From the NCBI GenBank assembly GCA_963457665.1, contig OY735225.1:2958586-3022585 (forward strand): 64,000 nucleotides of DNA, given 5' to 3'. This DNA comes from Thysanoteuthis rhombus. Its lineage: Eukaryota > Mollusca > Cephalopoda > Oegopsida > Thysanoteuthidae. A model generated the notes under the pieces. That model did no database searches. It saw nothing but the letters and a program-made list of their open reading frames with translations, and was not told where the DNA came from. This document shows, in pieces, positions 11,171-21,913 of this stretch (positions are counted from its first letter, which is position 1; each line of letters opens with the position of its first letter). The position numbers and the translations under genes are program-made.

Positions 11171-11745
11171 ACTAACCCTAAAAACACTAACCCTAAGATT
11201 GACCCTAAAAGTATTAACCCTAATATCAACCCTAAAAATACTTATTCTAACACTAACCCTAAAAATACTAACCGTAAGATTGACCCTAAAAGTATTAACC
11301 CTAATATCAACCCTAAAAATACTTATTCTAACACTAACCCTAAAAATACTAACCGTAAGATTGACCCTAAAAGTATTAACCCTAATATCAACCCTAAAAA
11401 TACTTATTCTAACACTAACCCTAAAAATACTAACCCTAAGACTGACCCTAAAAGTATTAACCCTAATATCAACCCTAAAAATACTTATTCTAACACTAAC
11501 CCTAAAAATACTAACCCTAAGACTGACCCTAAAAGTATTAACCCCAACATCAACCCTAAAAATACTTATTCTAACAATAGCCCTAAAAACACTAACCCTA
11601 AGACTGACCCTAAAAGTATTAACCCCAACATCAACCCTAAAAATACTTATTCTAACTCTAACCCTAAAAATACTAACCCTAAACCAAACCTAGAAAATAC
11701 TAACCCCCAACACTAACCCTAAAAATACTAAACCCAATATTAACT
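11171..11745. repeat. Telomere-like 81-bp higher-order minisatellite
   Basis: Built from AACCCTAAAAAT/ACT-type blocks related to CCCTAA. Blocks are grouped into an 81-bp unit repeated about six to seven times with few changes. The plus strand stays open through six full units (11199-11693), with a 27-residue period made only of L, T, K, I, V, S, R and similar. The open frame follows from the period being a multiple of three and is unlikely to be a gene. Confidence 0.93.
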
Positions 11746-12109
11746 TGAAACCTTTGGAATGGTGGCTATTTCAAAACAGGAAAAAAAATAATTGCTTTGT
11801 AACAGTACAAGGCAAGAATGATAATTCCATAAAAGAATGAATCACTTGTGTGATATGAAAAAATAATGTACGACAATAAGGAATGTTTTGTATTGAGTTT
11901 GTGAAAGATTCATGAATTTTGAATTAAGTATCATGGATTGTTCATGTAGTTAAGGTTGTTACACATGAAATGTTTTTTTTTAATATTATAGCAAATAATC
12001 CTATAAATGAGAGATTTTCTAATGTAATTGTATTTTTTCATGTTCAATATAAACAGAGATTGTATTCATATCATTGGACTAATTTTCAAGTACGATTTTA
12101 AAATTAGGA

Positions 12110-12690
12110 CATAATTCTGCTCAAGCTACTGATAACATCAACAAAGCATTTGACATGAACACTACTACAGTAAAAACATAGGTTCAATAAGTTGGGCTTT
12201 GGAAATATGATTACCAATGATAAACCTCTATAGAGGCTGAAACCTGTTCTTAATTATGAAGAATTATCGTCACCAGTGGCCAATGACTCACAAACAATGG
12301 TTTGAGCTCTTCCTGGAGACTTTAAGACTTCAACAGTGACCACATCTTGTCATTTCAAGGCATTAGAAAAGGTTAAAAAGTTTGAAAATGGGTCCTACAT
12401 GAACTGAATGAAATACTCCATGACTGTTTCTGTCATCACAACTCTCAACAGACTCTGTCTTAGCTGAGAGAATTGGGATATATTCAGCTGATATTTCTGC
12501 TACAGATTTTCATCTTTTCAAGCATTTTGAACTTCATATCAATAGCAAGAGGTTCAATAATATGGAAGCTATAATTTGTGCTTCTACTGAATTTGTGACT
12601 GCTAAACCTAAAGAATTTTATACAGATGCCATAGAGTCATCAGAGGATTATTGGGAAATGGTTCTTGCTTCAAATCGGTGAAATAGAAAT
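12110..12690 (+). mobile_element. mariner-type transposase pseudogene with internal deletion
   Basis: In several frames the sequence resembles, in order, a helix-turn-helix segment (FDMNTTTVKT), a KFENGSYMN piece like the linker motif, and a C-terminal catalytic block (YSADISATDFHLFKHFEL, then a conserved RFNNMEA and a Trp-containing tail EDYWEMVLASN). The central catalytic region is largely missing and there are multiple stops and frame changes. No terminal inverted repeats were fixed. It is inactive. Confidence 0.65.
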
Positions 12691-12724
12691 ACTGTAGAGC
12701 CACTAATGAAGCAACTGATCAAGT

Positions 12725-12900
12725 GTTTTTGTTTGTTCTAAAAAGTGCTCTTTTGGGGGTCTCTATGGTCATTTTAGATCAACAATGACCAAATCTTGTG
12801 CTAAATTTTTTTCATAGATAGTTTTAGATAGAAGATCTTTTTTTTTTAAAGATAATTTTAGATAAAAGATCTTTTTTGTTGATAATTATTGATATTTTAG
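12725..12900 (-). repeat. Interspersed repeat family B, copy 1
   Basis: The complement carries the family signature CAAGATTTGGTCATTGTTG. Other copies lie at 25790, 31595, 57745 and 60255. Confidence 0.65.
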
Positions 12901-13344
12901 ATTATAAGTTCTAGTACACATGTGGGTTACTGTGATTCATTTATGTGAGATACAGGTATTTTGGTTAAAATTTATCATTTTTGTTATATCATCCCATATC
13001 TCACTATTTAAAAAATGACATTTTATTATGTAAAGACCCAACACTAACTTATTGGTAAAGGGTAAATAATGAAATTGATCACTCACCAAAAAGATACTGA
13101 AAATACTCATCTAGTCAAGAAATAATTTGATTGAGTGGTGTGAATTGTTTATCGGTTAGAACTTATGCTGCAGCAGAAAGTAATACACAGAGAAAAAGAT
13201 CACATAATGGAAATTTAGACAAAAAGAAAACAACCATATTTCCATGAAATTGCCAATCATTATCAATGATGGTAGCCCAAAGGGAAGGCACATTTTTTAT
13301 TCCTTATCAACAGAAAATTCTGCAATTTAAAAAAAAAATTTCTT

Positions 13345-13630
13345 GTTTCTTACTCTTTGAAGCCTCCATCTTCCATGGGGTTAAACTTTAATGTACATTG
13401 CCGGATAGAAGAAATAATTAACTCAATCCAGATGTTGTTTTGTACAATTCAACCCTGGTCTTGATTTAGTTCGTTGGCTGATAATTTATAGCAGGGAAAT
13501 ATGAAATTACTTTTCTTCAAAATATTTCTTTTATTTTACTTTCATTTGCTTTTTCTTCCATCAGTAGTATTAGTAGCAATATTATCTTGAATTTTATTAT
13601 CAGTAAATGAAGCATTGTCAACCAGTATTA
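13345..13630 (-). repeat. Dispersed repeat family I, copy 1
   Basis: The complement matches 30410-30690 over most of its length, sharing AGATAATATTGCTACTAATAC, an ACCAGGGTTGTACAAAACAAC-like block and a CCATGGAAAATGGAG-like block. Pieces of the same family form the 119-bp tandem repeat at 30962-31240. Confidence 0.75.
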
Positions 13631-14019
13631 ATTTTATTTTTAATCAAGACTGTTTAGTGATGGCTGAGTAGCTATGATGAAAATCAACTGAAAATTAAAA
13701 TGCAAGAAATATTTGTAAAAATTAATGATTATTCAGTAAATACTTTTGAAATAGCAGTGAATTTGAATGGTTGCAGTTGAATAGAAATTAAAGGGAAGTA
13801 ACCTTGCTTTGCCACAAATAAGTATGTTTAATTGTACAATTGATTGTGTTTTTTCCCGGTCTGATTCCTGTTATAACCTAAGTAATGGATTTAGCCATGT
13901 GAAATAGAATAATGCCGTTAGTAATACAATTAAATGGTTGTAAAAATATGAGACTGTCTATAGTGACCGAACAATGTAGGTTACGTCACAGAAACACTTG
14001 AGACTTTATACCTGATCAC

Positions 14020-14150
14020 TCATTAAAACAGCTTGAATTGAGTTGAGACTAGGAAAAACTTGATATTAAGATACTTGAATTATTGAAAATAAGCTTTAGG
14101 CTCTTTAGTGCTGATCCATACATAAATAACCCTGTCATTTTTGACAGGTA
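14020..14150 (+). repeat. Dispersed repeat family H, copy 1
   Basis: Shares ATTAAGATACTTGAATTAT and a TTTAGGCTCTTTAGTGC block with 58425-58600. Confidence 0.6.
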
Positions 14151-14540
14151 TATGACGGTCATATATATGATAGCACTATTCTGTCAGTGGAGCTGGCTTA
14201 AATTCTGGAAGTATTGAAAATCCCCCTTTCAATAATTTTTAATGCGTCTCTATGCAATTCTATAAGAAAAAACTTTTTGCAATGCATTTCTATTGTAAAA
14301 TAATTAGGAATGCATTATTTTATAAAAGATATTTCATGATATTCCCTCTGTAATACTTGCTTTAATTTCTGACCACTGTCATTCTGTTTTCCATTATTTT
14401 CAATACATTTTTACAATAAAATCATTTAAAATTCATTTCTATAATAAATCATTATCAGTGCATTCAATAGCTTTGTCAGTAACAATTGCATTAATTCCTG
14501 ACCATTGATAACCCCTCTTGTTTGGAACCATCAACCAAAG

Positions 14541-14963
14541 CTGTCAACGTAATTTTCTTGAGTTTTCAAGTTGAACTGGCTGGCTAAGTATGTATTTATC
14601 ATGTGTAGAGGCCAAACCAATAGAGCTAGAGAGCTGAAAATTCAAACATTTACTCCTTATTATGTTTGAAAAAAAAGTAGTTTTTTTGTTTTTCAAATAC
14701 TCCCCCTAAATCCTTTTTTTTTTTTAGAGTGGGTTCTGTATGCAATGTAAGTTTATGGTAAAGTGATCCCATAATTTGTGCCAGCTTGTCTTTTGAAAAT
14801 TCAAACTTTTATAGTGATCACTGTCCAACAAAAGGCGATTGAAGTAACTTATTCATTGATTCACTGATCACCCACTTTTCTAATTTTTCAATTGATTATC
14901 CCCAAACATGGCATGCTGCCAAAAGACAAGGGTTGTTTGACAGTTTCTATTGAGTGACTAACC
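14541..14963 (-). repeat. Interspersed repeat family A, copy 3
   Basis: Contains AGTTTTCAAGTTGAACTGGC, a CCAAACATGGCATGCTGCC block and CAGTTTCTATTGAGTGACTA, all in family order on the complementary strand. Confidence 0.85.
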
Positions 14964-15303
14964 AGATCTGTCCCTTTTAATACATTTCTACAAAAAAAAC
15001 CATTAAACAACCGTATCCATCAAAGATGATGGAGTTTGTTTTTTTAAATATTTGTATGTTCTGGTGCTCCTGGCCATACTGTTTTGTCAACATTAACATC
15101 AGTACTCCACTAACAGACTGAGTGCTGAAACTTGTTGAAACTACTTTTAGGTCAAACATTCAGTGTTTAATTATCAACCATTATGTCCTTACTGTGATGT
15201 CCATAATAGCTTATATTTTTCATTGTTGTTTTAAATGCTAATAAAGGGAAACGACTCACCTGATTATAGCCCAAACGAAAGGTACCAAGTGAGGATTTGT
15301 TAC

Positions 15304-15462
15304 CCTAACCAGAAGTAATGGGTCTGGGGACTCGTTTTGAGAGCTGAGATTGGTTTCTTCCCATCAATGGTTGTCATGATAAACCACATTGTGTCTATGT
15401 TTGTTCCACATTTTTCTCTTGTGAACATGATTATAGTCAAACGTGTTGTAACCTGGTTGTGA
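15304..15462 (-). CDS. Candidate internal exon of an unrecognised minus-strand gene
   Basis: Between an acceptor (GGTATTTTGTTAG) and a donor (GTAACA) the frame is open for 52 full codons with one leading and two trailing bases. The peptide contains TTRLTIIMFTREKCGTNIDT and ends HYFWLG, reading like a beta-rich extracellular domain. Its end phase does not fit the exon at 10597 directly, so further exons would be needed. No domain was recognised, and chance is possible. Confidence 0.25.
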
Positions 15463-15639
15463 CTAACAAAATACCAAAGCAAAGACATTACTATTGGGAA
15501 TATTTAGTTAATCAGAGCAGTAAACCACTGAAGTTAAGTTGGGAGTGCTGGAATAGGAGCAAAATCAGTGAGGAATGATAAGATAAGCCGAAACCTTGTC
15601 TATACAAACTGGGTTCAAATGTGGTGGGTACTAAAACTC

Positions 15640-15795
15640 ACTATCACAATCAATAATTGAACCTTAATCTCAAATTTTAAAGTCTGGTAAAAAAATTCCA
15701 TCGAAGAATGAATATGGTCAGAATAAATTCTATTTATGACATCGCAGGCATTTTCCAAAAGAAAACATCTAAAAGAGAGTAAAAAAATACACCCA
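15640..15795 (+). repeat. Dispersed repeat family C, copy 2
   Basis: Carries GGTCAGAATAAATTCTATTT and ATGACATCGCAGGCATTTTC, as at 8405-8720. Confidence 0.75.
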
Positions 15796-15914
15796 GAAAC
15801 ATAAACCCATCAAAATAAGGCCCCAAAAAAGTTTTTAAAAAATTTTATCGAAAACAGAAAAAGACGTTTTTAGAGAGGGTCTAGTGGAGTACTGATGCCA
15901 TTTTTGTAGACAAA

Positions 15915-16050
15915 ATAGGATAGCCAGGAGTGCTGGAATACAAGAACAAACAAACACATGCACATATCAGAAAGGATAGAACCCTTTGCCACCTTGGTTC
16001 CTACAGCTGTTTAATAGAACCGTGGTTATTATTTTATAGCCAAGGAGCCA
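15915..16050 (+). repeat. Dispersed repeat family D, copy 1
   Basis: Shares an AGTGCTGGAATACA start and a CCTTTGCCACCTTGGT-like block followed by a CTACAGCTGTT-like block with 35935-36050. Confidence 0.55.
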
Positions 16051-16432
16051 AAACTTGCAGCATAACTAAGTGTGTAATTTTTACAGCAAATGAAAGTTTT
16101 GATGTAATTGCCTAATAAATCTTACCCATTGGTTATATTGCTGGTATAGAAATATTCAACAATTAATACATTATTACGGGCTATAAATTATACCAGGAAA
16201 TTTTTTATAACTACCTTATGAAAATTATTACACTTTTGTTTAAAGTAAATTATTTTTAGAGCTTCTTACTTCTTATTGAAAAAAAAGAGAAGTGGTTAAC
16301 TTATCATTATTCATGCATTTTCAATACCTACTTTATTTTTTAATTTTTTTTACTGTTTTTGTATTTTCTTGTTGCAAAATGCCTTGTGGAAGGCACTCAT
16401 TCCAAATCCCTGATGAAAGAATCTGGCCCCCG

Positions 16433-16735
16433 ATTATGATGAAGGCCTCTGATCTCAAAATTCTGATGAAAGCTTCTGAGCCAAAAATCCTTGTAAAGAC
16501 CTCTGATCCTGAAATTCTGATGAAGGCCTCTGATCCTGAAATTCTGATGAAGACCTCTGATCTTGAAATTCTGATGAAGACCTCTGATCTTGAAATTCTG
16601 ATGAAGGCCTCTGAGCTAAAAATCCTAGTGGAAGAATCTGATCCTAAAATTGGATGAAGGCCTCTGAGCCAGAAATTCTGATGAAGACTTCTGAGCCAAA
16701 TATCCTAGTTAAGGAATCTGATCCAAAAATTCAGC
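16433..16735 (+). repeat. 27-bp minisatellite open as a 9-residue repeat
   Basis: About eleven copies of a unit resembling GAAGGCCTCTGATCCTGAAA plus TTCTGAT. In frame from 16292 it reads as repeats of MKASDPEIL until a one-base slip ends the frame at 16657; the array itself continues. The preceding 45 codons are hydrophobic and T-rich. A coding role is not excluded, but the slip argues against it. Confidence 0.85.
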
Positions 16736-17104
16736 GATTGTTTTCAATCATTCACATCTTTCTTCATTTATTTGTTATATATCCGTCTTTTGCTATTCTA
16801 AATGGAATGTTGAAGAAAAATAAAGGATAAAAGATAAGAAAACTTTCATAATGATAATGAAAAAAAAAACCAAATTAAAGTGTAATTCATATAATAGCAT
16901 TTATTTAGGGCAGGACTGTATGAGTTGTGGGTTGATGAAACCTGCATAAAAATGTATTGTGGTAGCTGGCTGACGTAGACATTGGTATTTGACTAAGAGA
17001 GGTGAAAAGCCCATCCATGTGAGTCATTGGCAGGAGTAAGGTTTCTCAGTGCTCCAGGGCAAAGACAGTGCCTGGGGAGGAGGTAGTTGCGCTATATCTT
17101 AGGG

Positions 17105-17220
17105 AGTACATAATTAATCATAAACTGGCATTATAGGCAAGAGGAAATTTTGCGCCCTCACATACCTATTCCCAGGGGCAACTTGGCCCCTCTTGAACCC
17201 TTTCTACTATGCCCCTGACC
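17105..17220 (+). repeat. Dispersed repeat family J, copy 1
   Basis: Shares GGCATTATAGGCAAGAGGAA-type sequence and a CAGGGGCAACTTGGCC-like block with 40140-40370. Related C-rich pieces occur at 20-60 and 42305-42360. Confidence 0.5.
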
Positions 17221-17269
17221 TGAGTGTTACTAGGTAGAGGTAGAATCAACTGACATCCTGAGTTCAGAA

Positions 17270-17422
17270 TCATAATGTAGATTTCAGAGGAGCCAAGATG
17301 CAGGAAAAACTGGTTTGAAAATATATTCTCCCTATATTGAGATCTTTGACGTCACAGAGCAATGTTTCATGAAGTCCTTGCCTAATTTTGTCAATAAGAT
17401 TACTATTCTCCTTCCCTTCCAT
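17270..17422 (-). CDS. Candidate 50-residue small ORF or exon
   Basis: ATG at 17422 opens a frame to TGA at 17270-17272. The N-terminal half (begins MEGKENSNLIDKIRQGLHET) is charged and helical in style, unlike the usual AT-rich chance frames here. The C-terminal half is plainer. No strong internal donor was seen. Unidentified; could be chance. Confidence 0.2.
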   Translation of the reverse strand: MEGKENSNLIDKIRQGLHETLLCDVKDLNIGRIYFQTSFSCILAPLKSTL

Positions 17423-17639
17423 TTAAGTAAGTTGCAATGAAGAGTAATTTCAAATGATTATTTTACTTGGTGTATGATTAAACAGCTTTATAATAAGAAT
17501 TAGTTTAACTTCACAATTGTACAGCTGCTGCTGTATAATTGTTACTCAAAGAAAGTAAACAAAAATAATTAAGAACACCCGATGGGTGGGCAAAGAAGAT
17601 TGGAAGGAATAAGGGAGAGAATGAGAAATAAAAGAGGCA

Positions 17640-18125
17640 CAGTGTTCTACCGGGGGTATTTTAAAAATTTGCTTCCGATCCTCGGCTGGCAAACTTCCAG
17701 CCGGGGTTGTTAGATTGGCTAAATTTCACGAATAGGCTTCTAAAGGAAAAAGGTTCTTACAGGCACTAAAGATTGAACTAGGGCATCTATGGTCTGACTT
17801 TCAAGTTTTTAAAAAAAACTCAATCAGCTGTCTACAGAATTTGAAACGGATTTTTGTAAGTATATAACAACACTGTCCACCAAGCATAACAGCAGCTGTA
17901 CTGTGTAAACTAGAACAGGAAATTAGAAATATGGTATTTGAAAAACTGACTAATTTGATAGAGACAGTCGGCTAAAAGATTATTTTCAATGAGTTTATTA
18001 TTATAATCATGAGCAGCGGCAATATTTTTCATTTGCATCTGACCCATGGCTGGCAAGCGTCCAGCTAGAGTTGCCTGATTGACTTTTCAAAGCCATATTT
18101 CACAAATTTGGCCTTTTTTCTACCA
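17640..18125. repeat. Degenerate tandem duplication, about 370 bp apart
   Basis: GGCTGGCAAACTTCCAGCC followed by TTTCACGAAT is echoed by GGCTGGCAAGCGTCCAGCT followed by TTTCACAAAT. Only this core is clearly shared. Confidence 0.45.
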
Positions 18126-18544
18126 AGTCAGCTCCATAATTTCAGATTAACTTCTTGGCTTTTTGAATGGCTTTACAATATCATTTTTTTTTTCATTGGT
18201 AAATAAATATCTAAGTACAGAAAATCATTGATCATTTAGAATATGGAGAGATAGTAAAATTAGCTTCACCCTAACATTTTTATAGTCTATCTCAGACACA
18301 CATTGAATAGATTAATAATACTGTAAACCCTCTTCTTAATGGACTAATAGGGAGGAGCAGGGACCTGTTCATGACAGTTGTTCAGTATTATCAAACTATT
18401 TATAAAAACAACCCAAAGAGCAAAAAAACAAAAAAATAGTAGTTGACACAATACATAGCTATAGATGATATTGAAAGAGAATATAAAACAATGATAAATA
18501 TTGGGAACATAACTAATTTTATTTACTAATAATAACACACATAC

Positions 18545-18661
18545 CACTCTTTGTTTGGAAGCCATATTATTTTGGACAAGGTGTCCATTTTTAGCAGTGT
18601 ATGTCCAAAAGAAATTTAAATCAATCGGACATTCCAAAATTGATTGAATTTTGTCCGATCT
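18545..18661 (-). CDS. Candidate internal exon, phase 0/0, unrecognised
   Basis: An acceptor (TTTATGTAG) and a good donor (GTATGT) frame exactly 39 open codons. The peptide, starting RSDKIQSILECPIDLNFFWT, has one cysteine and looks like a folded secreted domain. It lies upstream, in minus-strand order, of the candidates at 15304 and 10597 and might share their gene, but the phases do not join directly. Not identified. Confidence 0.3.
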
Positions 18662-18956
18662 CTACATAAATTCTGATTGATATATCCAAAACCAAAACAG
18701 CTCTGTATACAATCAATCCTTTAGATGTTTTAGAAAACAATTATTTAGCATGTGCACATACACAACTTGCTTCCCTTATAAAAAATTACTTTTCCATAAA
18801 AATGAAAAAAAATTCTGGAAGAAACGATGGATTGATTCAGTTATGGTAGTTTCTACTTCTTTCCGCCACAGAATGTAATCACAATTTTAATTTCAATTGA
18901 GAACTTTTAGGAATATTGTGTGACATGTTGACAGATGGATGGACTGACAGATAGAC

Positions 18957-19910
18957 ATTGTTTCACTCCTTTGATATGTTATTTGTTTCCATTCCTTTCG
19001 AACATAATTTTTTGAACCTTTGGGACATTATTTTGTCACTCCTTTGATATGCTATTTTTGTCATATATCTGAAGCAATATCCTGTCACTCCTTCGATACA
19101 TTTTGTCACTCTTTTGATACGTCATCTTCATACCTTCATACATTATTTTTTCACGTCTTTAATACGTTTTTTTTGCTCCTCTGATACATTATTTTTTTCA
19201 CTCCTTTATTTCTTTCATACATTATTTTCCAAACCTTTGGGACATTATTTTGTCACACCTTTGATGCTATTTATTAAATACATTTGAAACATTATTCAGT
19301 CACTACTTTGACACATTCTGTCACTTTTCTCACAGAATATTTTTGTCACTCTTTTGATTATTAGTTTCTTTACTACCTTGGTACTTTTTTTCACCGCTTT
19401 GATATTGTCACTCTTTTTAAATGTTATTTTCTCTCACTAATTTAAAGTGCTATTTTGTTCATTCCTTGATACATTGTCAATCTCCAAAACATTATTTTAT
19501 GCTCCATTAACATGTTTCCTGATCAAAAGAGTGACAAAAAGGAGTGACAAAAAAGGAGTGAAAAATGATGATGAATCAATGGAAAAAAAATCAAAGAATG
19601 ACAAATGTTATTTTTGTCATTCTTTGATGCATTTCGTTCCTTTGATAAGGTTTTCTCTTCTTTAAAACATTTTAAAAAATCCTTTGAAACATTATCATTT
19701 TTCATTCCTTTGATAAGGTATATTTTTCACTCCTTTGATAAGTTATTTTATCAATTGTTTGACACGGTTCAGTATCTCTCCTTTGAAGCATTGTTACTCC
19801 TTTGGAATGTTTGTTGTCACTCATTGGATACATTTTTCCGACACTCTTTTGAAACATTACTTTTTTTGCACTTTTGATACATTATTTTCCATACCATAAG
19901 TTATTAAAGG
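18957..19910 (+). repeat. Highly degenerate tandem array of a TCACTCCTTTGATACATTATTTT-like unit
   Basis: The phrase CACTCCTTTGATA with a following ACATTATTTT recurs dozens of times at spacings of about 20-30 bases with many changes and insertions. It is an old decayed minisatellite. Open frames across it are by-products. Confidence 0.8.
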
Positions 19911-20284
19911 GGTGAAAAAAAAGTATCAAACTTTTTTTTAGTAATTTGTTCTTGACTTGTTAAACAGTAATTTTATTTGATAGATATGCTCTGAATAAAT
20001 ATTTATAAGTAGATGATATTTTTAGCTATAAAGTTAGCTGGACTGTGGAATTATTCAACCCTTTTTGCAATTTTGAAATCAGTTTTAGCTATAAATAAAA
20101 ATGCTTGGCAATATTGAAAGCATGTCCGTTAATGCTGTGTTGCATGAGTTATTGATGTGATTTGATTGTTTGTGGATTTGCAATGCTGTTTCTGTTGGCA
20201 ATTTTTTTTCTTTCGAAATGGATAAGATTTTTGTACACATTCTTATGACTAATTTCTTAACCTTTTATTAAAGGACAAACCTGC

Positions 20285-20545
20285 TTTGTTTGCCTGTACC
20301 CCTCCCCCAATGAAAATCATTTGGTACACCTCTTCCTTCTTTTCCTTTCTGTCTTCTTTTCCCTTGCACCCTTTTTTAGTACCAATCATATTTCCTTCCT
20401 AGTTACACCCCTTTTGTTTGTTTTCTTACTTTTACTTCTTTTTTTCTCTTTTTCTCACTTTTCTTTTTCTTCTTTTTTCCTCCCTTTCTTGCTCCTTCCT
20501 TCTCCCTCACTTTTGGCTACCCCTCTTTTTTCTGACCCACAGCCT
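20285..20545 (+). repeat. Pyrimidine-rich low-complexity tract
   Basis: Mostly C and T on the plus strand (runs such as CTTTTCTTTTTCTTC). The open frame through it is compositional. Confidence 0.8.
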
Positions 20546-21640
20546 GGTTGGCCTGCATATATTTTAATTTACCCTAGTGTCCCATCTCCCAAGGGATGAC
20601 TACCGATAGAGTATGGAGGCTGGTGACAAAGTCTTGTTGGCTAATGCATGCATCAGATTAGTGATCTTTGCAAGTCTCAAGTCTGGTCGAGACCAGGACT
20701 TTATTCCAACAAGTTTTTATGACCATCTCCTCAGAAGAATGCAAGTCCAGTGAAGGGATACCTCTGCAACTTGTAGTGTAGTCAATTATCAATCAGTTAT
20801 ATGTATACTATGATACTAAAACAAACAAAAATCACAAAACATACAAAATTCATCATTAGCATTAAATAATTGACCAAAAAGTCACTAAACTACGTCAGAA
20901 ATTACTTCAAGTGACCTCAAATGATTTCTGAGGTCATTATTGCATTAGTCATGACCCTTGTTGAGAAAAGATTTGCCCCCGTACCAAATTTCGGTTAGAT
21001 AGGTTTATTGTCAAAAACTTTGCCATGAAATGCTAATTTTCAGCATCTTAAATGCAGAATTGTGGCTCTCAGTTATGAAAATTGGCTAAAAATGACCAAG
21101 AGATGACCACTAGTGACCTCAAAGGACATCTGAGATCAACCTCAAATAGCCCATTTGGTAAGTTGACCTCTATTCAGTCTACATGTAAAATATTAGGTTG
21201 ATAGATGTTGGGGTTTTAGTAGAGAAGAGGCACAAATAAACAAACAAAAGGCTCAAACAAGATTGATGTGTATGTATTCACACACACTAAACATACACAC
21301 AGAGTGAGGAGTCCCCCAAAATGTACTCATACTTTATCTTATTCATGACTCAGTAATACATTTTCTTCTTAAAGTGAAATCATCCCAAGAAATGGATAAC
21401 AGAATTGTTTGAACAATGGAACATTGTACTGAAGTGATACTAGAAAAGCTGAAGCCTGAATGAAGGCTACAGCCAGTGCAGAGTTGGATTTAAAACACAA
21501 ACGAAGTCTGTAAACTTGGTTTTTTAACAGCCCATCTCACTGTGCGTGCGTGTGTGTGTGTGTGTGTGCTACAAAATTAATTTCCATTGATATTGCATAA
21601 ATTCCTAATCAAGTAGAATTTTTGTATGATATCCATTTTA
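20546..21640. other. Unassigned sequence with probable old repeats
   Basis: Holds an unusual GAGACCAGGACTTTATTCC block near 20690 and a TGACCTCAAATGATTTCTGAGG block near 20910, which is locally palindromic and is echoed near 21113. A TG microsatellite lies at 21543-21569. No gene is supported. Confidence 0.35.
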
Positions 21641-21650
21641 TAAGATTAAT

Positions 21651-21656
21651 TTTATT
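21651..21656 (-). promoter_or_regulatory. Possible poly(A) signal of the small minus-strand gene
   Basis: AATAAA on the minus strand, about 180 bases past the candidate stop at 21836. Such hexamers are common in AT-rich DNA, so this is weak alone. Confidence 0.25.
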
Positions 21657-21835
21657 TTCAAAGTATTATATTTACACCATCACTTTAGGTATGTCATTAT
21701 TTTTTTTTAATACAAAGCTTTGATACGTTTTCCTTTCAATAAACTAGCGGTATGTAATTTCCTTTGCTTAAAACATAACCTTAATTTTCACAGCATTTGT
21801 ACAGAAAATCATAATTTATGGCTAAGACATCAGAG

Positions 21836-21913
21836 TTATGCCCCTTGCAACCGCAACTCTCCTACCAATTCCTGAACATGTCGGAGGAAGACATCGACGT
21901 CGACTGCTAGAGA
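21836..21913 (-). CDS. Candidate small gene, last coding exon
   Basis: On the minus strand, after a CT-containing acceptor (TATTTTGAG), 25 codons run to TAA at 21836-21838. The peptide contains AVDVDVFLRHVQELVGELRL, a clear amphipathic helix, in codons that include CpG-rich ones (GTC GAC GTC GAT) unlike the surrounding AT-rich DNA. A second acceptor seven bases further in (CTCTAG, 21907-21908) would change the phase. With the first acceptor, phase 0 fits the exon at 22845-22946 and gives a 59-residue protein. I do not recognise the family; intermediate exons cannot be excluded. Confidence 0.4.
   Translation of the reverse strand, partial: SLAVDVDVFLRHVQELVGELRLQGA

Noticed and set aside
11199..11693. 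164-codon open frame
   Set aside because: Produced by a tandem repeat whose period is a multiple of three. Composition is limited to a few residues and there is no start context or splice support.
14977..15159. Minus-strand frame as an exon of the candidate membrane gene
   Set aside because: Its sequence (GTACTGATG...GGCCAGGAGCACC on the gene strand) resembles dispersed repeats such as 15885-15935, and borders are poor.
20321..20599. Plus-strand frame rich in F, L and S
   Set aside because: Pyrimidine-tract composition, with no domain and no borders.
21818..21910. Plus-strand 30-codon ORF (MAKTSELCPLQ...) and an overlapping plus-strand frame from 21839
   Set aside because: I first tried to join the latter to a plus-strand exon at 22871. 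The minus-strand reading has a far better donor, a well-defined start and a convincing helix, so both plus frames look like shadows.
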